Source: Clostridiales bacterium (lineage in GTDB: Bacteria; Bacillota; Clostridia; Lachnospirales; Lachnospiraceae). From it: a stretch of DNA of 64,000 bases. This document shows positions 17,486 through 26,346 of this stretch, piece after piece. The stretch covers positions 1-64,000 of the forward strand of contig JAMPHY010000008.1 in the NCBI GenBank assembly GCA_023663185.1, in the 5' to 3' direction. Positions within the stretch are counted from its first letter, which is position 1. Every line of letters starts with the position of its first letter. The notes below the pieces were generated by a model that did no database searches, had not been told where the DNA came from, and saw only the letters and a list, made by a program, of their open reading frames with translations. The translations under genes were made by a program, and so were the position numbers.

Positions 17486-18190
17486 GTGCACTATGTAATC
17501 GGAGATATACATAACGAATTAAAAAAATTAAACAGTATTTTAGAGCAGATTCAACCGGGGCAAGATGATGAAGTGGTTGTGCTTGGAGACCTTTTTGACA
17601 GAGGCGGAGATGATGCAGACCCGGTAGGTGTTTATTTTACGCTTGCCGGCTTGCAGGGACGATGTATTTGGATACGGGGAAACCATGACCAATGGCTTGC
17701 GGATTACATCGAAGATTATTTTTGGGGCTCGAAGAGAAAGAGGGCAAAGATGGGCTTTTATTCCTATAATTCTTTTGACTTAATAAAGCAGAGAATGACG
17801 GAAACGGATATGTTAAATCTTGCCGATTTAATACATAATCTGCCGCTGCAAAAGGAGATTGAGATAGATGGAAAGAGATTTCTTCTGGCGCATGCTATGA
17901 CCTCATATCCGTCCGTCAAAGAGCCGAATGATTATTATCTGATGGGGAATTGGGAGCTGGAAACATTTTTCTTAGAAGGAATAGACGGCTATATTTCATT
18001 ATGCGGACATACCACCACGGATAGTATTATAGGGGAAAAAAGCGGCGGATATTTAGGCGAGGAGGCGCATTCTATCTGGAGAAATAATAAAGAGAATGTT
18101 TATCTTATGGATTGCGGCTGCGGCTTTGCCGATGGAAAACTGGCATGTATCTGCCTTGAGACAGGGGAGTGTTTTTATTCTTGCAGTTAA
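17486..18190 (+). CDS. Calcineurin-like metallophosphoesterase 1 (PPP type)
   Basis: A 234-residue phosphatase with every metal-binding motif: GDIHNE near the start, GDLFDRGG, RGNHDQW, LLAHAM and CGHTTTD. It belongs with PPP/ApaH/PrpE-like enzymes acting on phosphoproteins, dinucleotides or nucleic-acid ends. It starts with GTG at 17486, with GAGGGG upstream. It is 6 nt behind the P-loop gene and 32 nt before an unknown gene, so it is firmly inside the operon. It differs clearly from the phosphoesterases at 20116, 26347 and 29061. Confidence 0.9.
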   Translation: MHYVIGDIHNELKKLNSILEQIQPGQDDEVVVLGDLFDRGGDDADPVGVYFTLAGLQGRCIWIRGNHDQWLADYIEDYFWGSKRKRAKMGFYSYNSFDLIKQRMTETDMLNLADLIHNLPLQKEIEIDGKRFLLAHAMTSYPSVKEPNDYYLMGNWELETFFLEGIDGYISLCGHTTTDSIIGEKSGGYLGEEAHSIWRNNKENVYLMDCGCGFADGKLACICLETGECFYSCS

Positions 18191-18222
18191 AAGAAAGTTT
18201 TTTATGAATGGAGGGAATTAAG

Positions 18223-19557
18223 ATGACAAATTGTGAAACATTTACATTATCAGATTTAACAGAGGAGCTTTTTGCTGCCTTGTGTTATGTTGAGAAAGAA
18301 TGGTCTTCCGGTTTGGGCGGTTCGGGCTGTATCCGTATGATTACGGAAACAGGGCAGGAGTATTTTCTTGGCATAGAAGGATACGACGAGCTTAGACCGG
18401 AGATAACGGTGCCGCTGCTTACGACATATGATGAATGGAACAAGGAAAAATGCCGGAAAGTATACTGCCTTGAAGATGAAGGCTGGACTTATGCAAGGGA
18501 TTTTGCGACAGATGTTCTTATCCGCAATGATATATATGAAAAAATGAATAAGCTGTATTATAAAACGGAAAATAAGAAACTTGAACATGGCGATTGCTAT
18601 ACGCTCATACTGCGAGTTTTAGGGAAGGAAAACAATATGAACCGCAAGGTGTATGCAAAAACAAAGGAGCAATGGGATAAGGAAGAGCAGGAACGTCTGA
18701 AAGCCGAGGAAAAGAGAAAAAGACTGGCTATTGCGCCGGAAGACATTGAGTGGAAACCCCTCTATATAAATAATATGCTTCAAAATTCAGTTGAGGGAAT
18801 TTATGGATTTCTCTTTAAAAAAGGGAAGAATGGAGAAATCAGCGGATATAAGTGGACAATCGTTTTTCAGTATGAAGAGTTTGACCATTGCGCGCGAAAA
18901 AGTAACGCTCCTATTGAACGCTATAATTTGTATTTTAAAGAATATAGGTCTGTATGCGGAGTGTTAGGATATAAAGAACCAAATTATTCGGGCGTACAGT
19001 GTTACACGAAATCGGCAATTCATGACGGTGTGCATAGTTATGGAAAATTTGTGCGTTCGTATAGCACACTGGAAATGGCAAAAGAAGCGGCGCTTTACAG
19101 AAACGGCTGTATAGGCTGGGGTAACGTAGATATAGAAAATATTGTCAGGGTTTCCCTAGACGAGCAATCCATAGCGCAGATGGAGAAAGACTACGATGTC
19201 GGTGAGAAAAATCAAAGCTGTTTCAATAAGGATATACATGAGGGTTTTACATTCAGAAATCTCCGTAACTATTTATCAATGATAGACAGATTATCAATCT
19301 GTATGCTTGAAACATTAAATTATGAGAATTATATATGTATTGGAGATGTGCCGCATACTTATGACGACTATTATGTATATGGCGTCGGTATGATTGAGAG
19401 CGAATTTTATAAGATTGGCAAATATGAGTATGCGGCGAGCGGTGAACAAAAAGACCTTACACTTGCCACCTGTATAGAGGTTATGCTGGCAAGAGAACCT
19501 AAAGGAGTTTTGTTAGAGAAAGAGAGCGAGGAAGACATAGAGGAAACGGAGGAATGA
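18223..19557 (+). CDS. Uncharacterised protein of the kinase-phosphatase block
   Basis: A 444-residue soluble protein I do not recognise. It has no signal peptide or TM. A charged helix near residues 140-175 (KEQWDKEEQERLKAEEKRKR) separates an N-terminal domain from a Tyr- and aromatic-rich C-terminal domain, and the tail is acidic (EEDIEETEE). GGAGGG lies about 8 nt before ATG 18223, which is preferred over ATG 18208. It overlaps the next gene's ATGA region, so the two are probably translationally coupled. I can suggest no function beyond membership in this operon. Confidence 0.7.
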   Translation: MTNCETFTLSDLTEELFAALCYVEKEWSSGLGGSGCIRMITETGQEYFLGIEGYDELRPEITVPLLTTYDEWNKEKCRKVYCLEDEGWTYARDFATDVLIRNDIYEKMNKLYYKTENKKLEHGDCYTLILRVLGKENNMNRKVYAKTKEQWDKEEQERLKAEEKRKRLAIAPEDIEWKPLYINNMLQNSVEGIYGFLFKKGKNGEISGYKWTIVFQYEEFDHCARKSNAPIERYNLYFKEYRSVCGVLGYKEPNYSGVQCYTKSAIHDGVHSYGKFVRSYSTLEMAKEAALYRNGCIGWGNVDIENIVRVSLDEQSIAQMEKDYDVGEKNQSCFNKDIHEGFTFRNLRNYLSMIDRLSICMLETLNYENYICIGDVPHTYDDYYVYGVGMIESEFYKIGKYEYAASGEQKDLTLATCIEVMLAREPKGVLLEKESEEDIEETEE

Positions 19558-19559
19558 AT

Positions 19560-20132
19560 ATGAATAAAGAACTTAAGACAAAACGGCTGCTGCTCCTTCC
19601 CGGCGATAATGAAAGAGACAACGCCCCTTTTTTAAAGATGCTGCGCATGGACGGAGACTTTAGGCTTTTTTCAGGCGTTGATCCGATGGAAAAGAATATT
19701 CTGGAATTTCAAAATTATTTTGAAAAAAAGCAATGCTGTTTATACGCAATATTTCTTAAAGACCGTCCCGAAGAAATGATTGGATACGCCGGAATCAGTT
19801 ATCGAAAAGAAGAGCGGACTGAGGCGGAATTTTATATTTCTAAGTATTATAGGAACAACGGATATTGTACGGAGGCACTAAATAAAGTTTGCGAAGAAGC
19901 CTTTCAGGGCAATCTCAAATGGCGGGATAAAAAGGGAAAAGAAGTTTGTCCTATAATTAATAAACTGAATGCTACGACTATTTCCACCAATCTTGCAGCG
20001 GTTAGAGTGTTGGAGAAGTGCGGTTTCTTAAAAAACACGGAAATTGCATTCTGCCTTCAGGTTTTTATAGATCCTGATGATGAAGATGTCGTATATGATA
20101 ATGAGGTTAGTGAATATGAGAGAAAGAAATAG
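19560..20132 (+). CDS. GNAT-family acetyltransferase (RimJ/RimL-like)
   Basis: A 190-residue N-acetyltransferase. It opens with the typical ELKTKRLLLLP strand, has a GYAGISY strand, a YISKYYRNNGYCTEAL acetyl-CoA-binding segment and ends with AAVRVLEKCGF. The family transfers acetyl groups to ribosomal protein N-termini, aminoacyl-tRNAs or small amines; the substrate here is unknown. GGAGG is 7 nt before ATG 19560 but only 1 nt before ATG 19554, so 19560 is preferred. The gene overlaps the following phosphoesterase gene by 17 nt. Confidence 0.85.
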   Translation: MNKELKTKRLLLLPGDNERDNAPFLKMLRMDGDFRLFSGVDPMEKNILEFQNYFEKKQCCLYAIFLKDRPEEMIGYAGISYRKEERTEAEFYISKYYRNNGYCTEALNKVCEEAFQGNLKWRDKKGKEVCPIINKLNATTISTNLAAVRVLEKCGFLKNTEIAFCLQVFIDPDDEDVVYDNEVSEYERKK

Positions 20133-21075
20133 CGGGCGTTTTTATGTTACAGGAGACTGTCATGGTGATTTTAATAAAATTGACTTTTTCTGCCGATGGC
20201 GTCAGACCTGCCGAAAGGATTTTATGATTATTCTTGGGGATTCAGGTATTAATTATTGGGCAGACAGTTCAGACCGGAAGACAAAATGTATGATTTCCAA
20301 ACTGCCAATCAGTTTCTTTGTGGTTCACGGTAATCATGAAGCGCGCGCCTCGGAACTGGATTTTTATCAGGAAAAAAGCTGGCATGGCGGAATCGTGTAT
20401 TATGAAGAAAAATTTCCGAATATTCTATTTGCTAAGGATGGAGAGATATATGATTTTAATGGAAAAAAAGGGATTGTAATCGGAGGCGCTTATAGTGTGG
20501 ATAAGAACTTCAGAATAGATGCGGGACTGCCCTGGTATGAAAACGAACAGCCTTCTGCAGAGATAAAAGCGTATGTGGAAACAAAACTAAAAGACTGCGG
20601 CTGGATGGTGGATTTTGTTTTTTCACATACCTGTCCATCCAGCTTGGAACCGCAAGATATGTATCTGGAATATATTGATCAGAGCAAAGTTGATAAGACA
20701 ACAGAGGAATGGCTTGAGAGGATACATAGTAGATTGCAATATAAAATGTGGTATTTTGGGCATTTTCATGAGAATCGGCAATATGCCCATGCGGTAATGC
20801 TGTTTGAAGAGATTAGGGAGTTGGGGGCGGATTCTTTTTTACAGAGGGTTGGACGTCCCAGATATAAAGTTGGCGACAGAGTGTTGTTTTATCCGGACGA
20901 AAGGCGGGATTATGCAGGAACTATCGTTGTCGTAGATGCTTACGGAACAATGGCTGATTCTACGCAGGTACATTATGATATCAAGACGCAGGACGGTTTT
21001 TTATATAAGCATGTGCCGGAAACTCTGGTGGAGAAAATAGAAGATATTAAGGCTGGAAGAGATGTTGTAGACTGA
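20116..21075 (+). CDS. Calcineurin-like metallophosphoesterase 2 with SH3/KOW-like tail
   Basis: A 319-residue protein. The catalytic domain has TGDCHGD, ILGDSGINYW, VHGNHEAR, FVFSHTC and YFGHFHEN, the full set of di-metal motifs. From about residue 250 a separate beta-rich segment reads YKVGDRVLFYPDERRDYAGTIVVVDAYG, which looks like an SH3- or KOW-type barrel. ATG 20116 has GAGG about 10 nt upstream and lies inside the end of the acetyltransferase gene. The tail may bind nucleic acid or protein; that is inference. Confidence 0.87.
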   Translation: MRERNSGRFYVTGDCHGDFNKIDFFCRWRQTCRKDFMIILGDSGINYWADSSDRKTKCMISKLPISFFVVHGNHEARASELDFYQEKSWHGGIVYYEEKFPNILFAKDGEIYDFNGKKGIVIGGAYSVDKNFRIDAGLPWYENEQPSAEIKAYVETKLKDCGWMVDFVFSHTCPSSLEPQDMYLEYIDQSKVDKTTEEWLERIHSRLQYKMWYFGHFHENRQYAHAVMLFEEIRELGADSFLQRVGRPRYKVGDRVLFYPDERRDYAGTIVVVDAYGTMADSTQVHYDIKTQDGFLYKHVPETLVEKIEDIKAGRDVVD

Positions 21076-21100
21076 AAGGAAGTTAAAGGAGATGATGTTT

Positions 21101-21742
21101 ATGCGAAAAGAAATCACAGCGGCAGACCGAACAAATAATATTTGGAATAAGTATGAGTTTGTTTCAGAAGTAAAAGGAAAACACTTTATCATGTTATGGA
21201 AATTGCCTAAATATCTGAAAAGGCGGTTAAAGTGGAGCTTACAGCGCATTACACGCGGATTCTCGGAAATGGATATATGGTCGATGGACACTTATTTGCA
21301 GACGTTAATTCCGGATATGCTGCAATATTTAAAAGAGCACCGAATGGGTTCACCGTCCCATCTAAGCCGTACTGACAATCCGAATGATAATAGCTGTCAT
21401 GAAGAGTGGGATAAAATTTTAAATCAGATGATTTTCTTATGGAGAGAGTCGTATGAATATAGCTGTTCCAGAAAAAATCCCTATGAAGAAGAATATCATA
21501 AAGCGTGGGAAGAGTATATGGAAAAATACGAGAAAAAGTATAAGAAAAAGCATGTAAAAGTAAAGTGCAAAGACGGAATATATTATAGAAATATAGTTCC
21601 GTGGATGAGTCAAATACCGGAATATCAGGAAATATATGAAAAACATGAAAAAGCGGAAAGTGAGATAGAACAATATAGAGAAGAATGCAAAGACAAGGCG
21701 CTGGATATGATGAAGGAATATTTTTACTGTCTGTGGGATTGA
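21101..21742 (+). CDS. Uncharacterised charged protein
   Basis: About 213 residues, very rich in Lys, Glu, Tyr and Trp, helical, with no TM or signal peptide. Distinctive segments are GKHFIMLWKLPKYLKRRLKW near the start and YEEEYHKAWEEYMEKYEKKY in the middle. I do not recognise the family. GGAG 9 nt before ATG 21101 is preferred over ATG 21092, which directly abuts it. The gene lies 25 nt after the phosphoesterase and in the same operon. Confidence 0.6.
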   Translation: MRKEITAADRTNNIWNKYEFVSEVKGKHFIMLWKLPKYLKRRLKWSLQRITRGFSEMDIWSMDTYLQTLIPDMLQYLKEHRMGSPSHLSRTDNPNDNSCHEEWDKILNQMIFLWRESYEYSCSRKNPYEEEYHKAWEEYMEKYEKKYKKKHVKVKCKDGIYYRNIVPWMSQIPEYQEIYEKHEKAESEIEQYREECKDKALDMMKEYFYCLWD

Positions 21743-21776
21743 ATATATTTTTATAGTAAGAAAGAGGGCGAAAAGC

Positions 21777-22742
21777 ATGAGTGAGAGAGTTGAAATCAAG
21801 ACAATAAATCTGGACGAAAGATTGACCTATGAATTTATCAAAAGTTATATTCCATCTAAGGATACGGCGGCTTATCTTCATGCCATTAACCACCAATTCA
21901 GCGAATTGGAAAAAGCGACAATCATAGGAAATCATGAGTGCCTTTCAAAAGATGAAAAATTAGAGGCTTTACAGAGAATGAAGGAGCTTACTAAAGACGA
22001 AAGTCTGCAAGAGCGGATTGAATGGGCGATGGAGTTGATACAGAAAAATAAATATGCTTTTGATTCGTCGCCTGCATGGGATGCTTTTCATGATTTCTTC
22101 CCGATTCCACATAATTTTCGGCATGGGGACATTGTGCGTCTGGTAGGAAACGGATACCGCAGCGTGCTTGGAGTAATTCTGGGATATGATGAAAAAAATT
22201 ACAGGTTTTATTGCAATTTATCCGGAGATTACAGTGACATTCAAGTGACGGTGGATACTCGCTTTTTAATAAAAGGCTGTGACGATAACGGAGCTCCCAT
22301 ATATGATTATCTGGGAGAGTTCTCACATGAGCATATTAATCCGATTTACATAGAGAGGATACAATTAGAACCTGATAACGAGTGCCGACTCTATTTGGAG
22401 TATCTTGCGGCATGCGATACGCCGCAAGAAAAGGAAAAACGTAAGTCGGCAGAGCAGGTGATTATAAAGCAACTACAAAATGTGTGGCAGTATTATCCGA
22501 AACTTAATTTAACGGAATTAGTGATAATGGCTGCGAAGGTAGCAAAATTATGGTTAAACTCCTCGCAGACGTCTATAAAAAAGTTGATTGCTCTGCCGAA
22601 GGCTAAGGATATTGATATAGAAAAGATAAAAGATTTTGAATTGATGGACGGCTTATTTCATATGTTGCCGGAGAGGGCAAAGAAAGATATCTGGAGCAAA
22701 GAAGCGGATTGCAGGGCAGGCGAAGAGTGTGGTATGATGTAA
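21777..22742 (+). CDS. Uncharacterised protein with SH3-like segment
   Basis: 321 residues of unknown family. Residues of about 115-195 contain RHGDIVRLVGNGYRSVLGVILGY, a GD-hydrophobic-turn pattern like the tail of phosphoesterase 2, suggesting a small beta-barrel. The rest is helical, with an acidic first third and a Lys-rich last third. GAGGG precedes the ATG. It is followed by an AT-rich gene after 28 nt. Confidence 0.6.
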   Translation: MSERVEIKTINLDERLTYEFIKSYIPSKDTAAYLHAINHQFSELEKATIIGNHECLSKDEKLEALQRMKELTKDESLQERIEWAMELIQKNKYAFDSSPAWDAFHDFFPIPHNFRHGDIVRLVGNGYRSVLGVILGYDEKNYRFYCNLSGDYSDIQVTVDTRFLIKGCDDNGAPIYDYLGEFSHEHINPIYIERIQLEPDNECRLYLEYLAACDTPQEKEKRKSAEQVIIKQLQNVWQYYPKLNLTELVIMAAKVAKLWLNSSQTSIKKLIALPKAKDIDIEKIKDFELMDGLFHMLPERAKKDIWSKEADCRAGEECGMM

Positions 22743-22770
22743 GTATTAAAGTGCGGAGGAGGAAGTGGAG

Positions 22771-23868
22771 ATGGAGAAAGAGAAGAAAGAAGAATTTACA
22801 TTTGATGGCATATACGTTGAAGTATTGAATAAAACAAAAAATTGTAATGAAGTAAAGAGTATGCGGGAAGTTGCTGAATTGATTAAAAGTAAGAAAGTTG
22901 ATGATTTAAAGGAACTTGATGTAAGAGAGAAAGTTTTGAAGATTATATATGATAATTGTGACCCAGAATCACAATTTAGGAAAGAATATAAAAAAGTGGA
23001 TAATATTCTTGTAAAAACAGCATTTGGAAAAAAATGGGCTTCAAACTATGATTATGATGATTCTCTGATTTCAAGTTATATTTTCTGTAAAACATTTAAA
23101 AATAGAAAATGGCAAATAGATTCTCTTGGGGGATACGAATATAAAATTTGTGAATATGGTATTTGTGAAGATAAAAGAATTTATTTTCGTGGCGACACCA
23201 TGAATTCATGGAGTACAACTATTAATGAATATATGCGTCTTTTTGGGAATGCGTATATAAAAGATTATAGCGGAAGGAAAATACCTAAGGGATACAAATC
23301 ATGGGAAAGTTATCTTAGCGAACGTAAAAACTATAAAGATGTTGCAATACCTGAGTATATTAATAATTTTATGAAATGTTTATATACAATAGGAAATTTT
23401 GTGCTTGTACCAGGAGCAAAAGGAGTAAAAGAACAGGTAAACTTTAATCAAAGACGAAATATAAAATTTAGGGATTACTGGGATTTGACGTTGTTGGAAA
23501 TTTATAATTATTACCATGAAAGTTGTGATAATAATTGGATATGTATGTTGGAAGAAGAGGATAAATTAGGAAAAAAGGAAGCAATTAAGAATTGGTTGAA
23601 TAAAAAGGAAGATTGTGATACGGAAGGCTGGAATAAGTTTGTTGAAGATAATTTTATGCAGCCATTTTTAAAAAAGAACTCAAATGGTTCATATATTTCA
23701 AATGGTTCATATAATGAGCCAGATGAGTTATGGGCTGGACATTTTGAGGGAAAACGGATGCCTGATAAGGAAAAGCAATTTGAACAGTTTTTTGTAAATT
23801 CCAGAATAAGAATTCTGCAACGAGGTGAGCTCATAGCAAAAGCTTTAGTGGATAAAAAACAAAAATAA
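22771..23868 (+). CDS. Uncharacterised AT-rich gene in the block
   Basis: A 365-residue protein with visibly higher A+T content than its neighbours (many AAA, AAT, ATA and GAT codons), which suggests separate acquisition. Conserved-looking segments are FRGDTMNSWSTTINEYMRLFG in the middle and NFNQRRNIKFRDYWDLTLLEIYNYY. These resemble a widespread group of hypothetical proteins scattered in bacterial accessory regions, but I cannot name it with certainty. There is no TM or signal peptide. GGAGGAGG 8 nt before ATG 22771 is preferred over GTG 22765. The gene ends just before the second palindrome/-10 element. Confidence 0.65.
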   Translation: MEKEKKEEFTFDGIYVEVLNKTKNCNEVKSMREVAELIKSKKVDDLKELDVREKVLKIIYDNCDPESQFRKEYKKVDNILVKTAFGKKWASNYDYDDSLISSYIFCKTFKNRKWQIDSLGGYEYKICEYGICEDKRIYFRGDTMNSWSTTINEYMRLFGNAYIKDYSGRKIPKGYKSWESYLSERKNYKDVAIPEYINNFMKCLYTIGNFVLVPGAKGVKEQVNFNQRRNIKFRDYWDLTLLEIYNYYHESCDNNWICMLEEEDKLGKKEAIKNWLNKKEDCDTEGWNKFVEDNFMQPFLKKNSNGSYISNGSYNEPDELWAGHFEGKRMPDKEKQFEQFFVNSRIRILQRGELIAKALVDKKQK

Positions 23869-23886
23869 AAAATAACCAAAAACATC

Positions 23887-23923
23887 AACAGGCTCAAAAG
23901 TTTGAGCCTGTTCTTGCTATAAT
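23887..23923 (+). promoter_or_regulatory. Palindrome/-10 element, copy 2
   Basis: A perfect 12-bp inverted repeat (23887-23898 and 23901-23912, centre AG) containing CTCAAA/TTTGAG is followed 7 nt after CCTG by TATAAT (23918-23923) and G. Spacing is identical to copy 1 at 16506-16541. No T-run follows here, so a terminator alone does not explain it. The next gene starts 36 nt after the -10 box. Confidence 0.65.
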
Positions 23924-23958
23924 GTAGTTAAGAACAAAAAGAAAAGGAGAACTACATT

Positions 23959-24882
23959 ATGGAGAAGAACACGACATTACACAATTACATTTACGGACCG
24001 ATTAGGAGAAAGGTAGAGGAATGGATTTGGTATGATGACCATCAACCGAAAAGCAATTATTTTGCAAATCGCGAGGAGCATGACGCTTTTCGCAGCAAGC
24101 ATGACAGGGACTGTATGCTGACAGAGGGAGAACTGAAAGCAGACACGTTATTCAGTCTTTGGACTCCGCTTAAGCAGACCATTATGAGACTGAATGATAA
24201 AGAGACGATTCAGGCTGTGGGAAATATTTCCAGCAAATACGTTTTTCTGCGCGAGTTTATCAAAGGCGATAATATAGAAAGACTCCTGCCGTCAGATGAA
24301 TCGACGGTGCAGCATTTAAGCATGCTGTTTGGATTAGGCATGGGAAGGGGAAATGTTTTTATTCTTCCCGAAAGACAGCTAAACAGCGCCAGGGCGCAGA
24401 AACCTTATTACGATTATGTGCCGGTATTTTTACTGGAATCTTTTCCGGGCGGCGCATTCGCGGACTATTGGAAGAGTCCGGAGGATTATATTAAATGGAT
24501 TCACTCGGAACATTTGGAAATGCTTTTTGACGGTGAAATTTCTCCTGAGCATATCAGGGATTTAAGCGGTTCCGGAGATGTGAGGGTTTCTTTTGCACCG
24601 GAAGGCATAAATGCACTTGACCGTATGTTAAGCAGTTATGTCCACGTATTAATGAAAAGGGAGAAAATTTATAGGGATTTAGGTAATAAACCTATGGATG
24701 AACCATACTTTTTGAGTCTTCAAGAGTTGTCGGACGAGGACATAGATGGAATATACAGAATCGATATTTCAGTAGCGTGGGGGCGTGAAAAAGATCCTGA
24801 GGGGAAAAGAATGAAGGAAATGTCTAAGCAGATAGAAGAGAAGCTTAAGGCTGACGGATATGTTCTGCCCTCATTCCTGTAA
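23959..24882 (+). CDS. Uncharacterised protein, first gene after element copy 2
   Basis: 307 residues with no recognised family. The N-terminus carries WIWYDDHQPKSNYF and EEHDAFRSKHDRD, and the middle has FGLGMGRGNVFILPERQLN. It is soluble, without TM or signal peptide. It is translated from ATG 23959 with AAGGAG about 11 nt upstream and starts the second half of the block, 22 nt before a P-loop gene. The base composition returns to that of the earlier block genes. Confidence 0.65.
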   Translation: MEKNTTLHNYIYGPIRRKVEEWIWYDDHQPKSNYFANREEHDAFRSKHDRDCMLTEGELKADTLFSLWTPLKQTIMRLNDKETIQAVGNISSKYVFLREFIKGDNIERLLPSDESTVQHLSMLFGLGMGRGNVFILPERQLNSARAQKPYYDYVPVFLLESFPGGAFADYWKSPEDYIKWIHSEHLEMLFDGEISPEHIRDLSGSGDVRVSFAPEGINALDRMLSSYVHVLMKREKIYRDLGNKPMDEPYFLSLQELSDEDIDGIYRIDISVAWGREKDPEGKRMKEMSKQIEEKLKADGYVLPSFL

Positions 24883-24904
24883 GACTTCATGGGAGGATAA
24901 ATGT

Positions 24905-26302
24905 ATGATTATTGCTGCTTATGCCGGAGTCGGCAAAACGGAATTTTGTAAGAGGAATCAGGAAAAAGCAATAGATTTAGTATGTATGCCGTTTAAATAT
25001 GAGAATTTTTACGAGGTATCAAATGAGCTGGGAGAGGGGGAAGATATTAAGGCGCATGGAAACCTTGTCCTTCGTAAACAGTGGGAGCTTTTCTACTATT
25101 GGATTGTAAAGTATCTGGAACATTATTGTCCAGAAAAATATATTGTTATTCCGACAGTCTTTCGGATTATGGATTTGTTGGAGAGCGATATGATTCCGTT
25201 TACAGTCGTTTATCCGGATATTAGTTTAAAGGAAGAGTATGAAAAGAGATATAAAGAGCGGGGAAATTCGGAGTCTTTCTTAGATGTATTTGTGGGCGGC
25301 TGGGATAGTATGCTTTCCGGATTAGAGAAATATGGAAAGAAAAATATTGTTTTATCCGCAGGACAGTTTCTTGCGGACGTTATCCCTTGTGACGCTTCTG
25401 CTGAATATATTCATAGACAGCTTGTTAGTTTTGAAAAAAGTCTGTTATGGGAAAATCCAAGAAATGCTGCATTAAGAAAAATGCAGAGTGCGGAGCGCGA
25501 GCGTCAGGCGAAAGAGTATTATATGGAGCTAACGATGCGAAACAGTATTTGCAGAAGGAATCGGACATTAGATGAACTAAGGTTTTTACTGTCGCATGAC
25601 AAGGATAAAAAGGATGAAGCTGTTATAAATGTAATTACAGATAGAGAATCTATTTATAAATTAATTAATGCGGTGATAGAGGAAGTAAATTTACATTATG
25701 AAGAATACAGTGTTTCAGGCAGACATTTGAGATTTACAGATGAAATATCCCTATCTGCTTTGCATATGGATACGCAGTTAAGTAGATGTATGTCACCCTA
25801 TAATTATTTAGATGTAATGTACAATCCATGTTTTTTTGGACATTCTTTTGAACAGATAAACAGTTGTTCAGAAGATATGATTAAGAATAAATATTTAAAG
25901 CAGTATTTGCCTTGCATAATAGGAATTTTACGACAAGGAAATGAATACTGGGAAACTGTTGTGTCAGAACAAATTACGGACGAAGAACTTGAGAAGATGA
26001 TTTGCCATGTTTACAGGCAACGGCTGAAAGAGGCGTATATGTACAGAAAAGGGCAAAGTTCAAACGACGAAATCTGTGGCGTTCTATGTTTTGAGCCTAT
26101 CTGTAAGGATGACGTTATCACAGATTTTACATATGTAGGCTCAAAGAAGGATTTGAAACTTCTGCTCTCAATGGAAGAGAATGAGGATTTGAAAAAAATA
26201 AAATTGTATATTCTCAGCTATGTGAATGTGGATGGGAAATGGTGTTATACGGAAAAAATTTATGGAAAAAAGGAGCTGGAAATAATAAGAGAATGGATTT
26301 AA
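24905..26302 (+). CDS. P-loop NTPase, kinase-like N-terminus
   Basis: A 465-residue protein starting directly with a P-loop, IIAAYAGVGKTEFCK. Further segments (IVIPTVFRIMDLLES, FTVVYPDISLKEEYEKRYKERG) read like a small kinase fold with a lid. The C-terminal 250 residues are unassigned and include many Cys and Tyr. GGGAGG 8 nt upstream selects ATG 24905. It is followed after 44 nt by a phosphoesterase, giving a second kinase-phosphatase pair in the block. It is not obviously a duplicate of the protein at 16574; the shared design is inferred from the P-loop and neighbours. Confidence 0.65.
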   Translation: MIIAAYAGVGKTEFCKRNQEKAIDLVCMPFKYENFYEVSNELGEGEDIKAHGNLVLRKQWELFYYWIVKYLEHYCPEKYIVIPTVFRIMDLLESDMIPFTVVYPDISLKEEYEKRYKERGNSESFLDVFVGGWDSMLSGLEKYGKKNIVLSAGQFLADVIPCDASAEYIHRQLVSFEKSLLWENPRNAALRKMQSAERERQAKEYYMELTMRNSICRRNRTLDELRFLLSHDKDKKDEAVINVITDRESIYKLINAVIEEVNLHYEEYSVSGRHLRFTDEISLSALHMDTQLSRCMSPYNYLDVMYNPCFFGHSFEQINSCSEDMIKNKYLKQYLPCIIGILRQGNEYWETVVSEQITDEELEKMICHVYRQRLKEAYMYRKGQSSNDEICGVLCFEPICKDDVITDFTYVGSKKDLKLLLSMEENEDLKKIKLYILSYVNVDGKWCYTEKIYGKKELEIIREWI

Positions 26303-26346
26303 GATTATAGCATGGAAAGCGTGAACGGTTAAAGAGGAGGCTTTGA

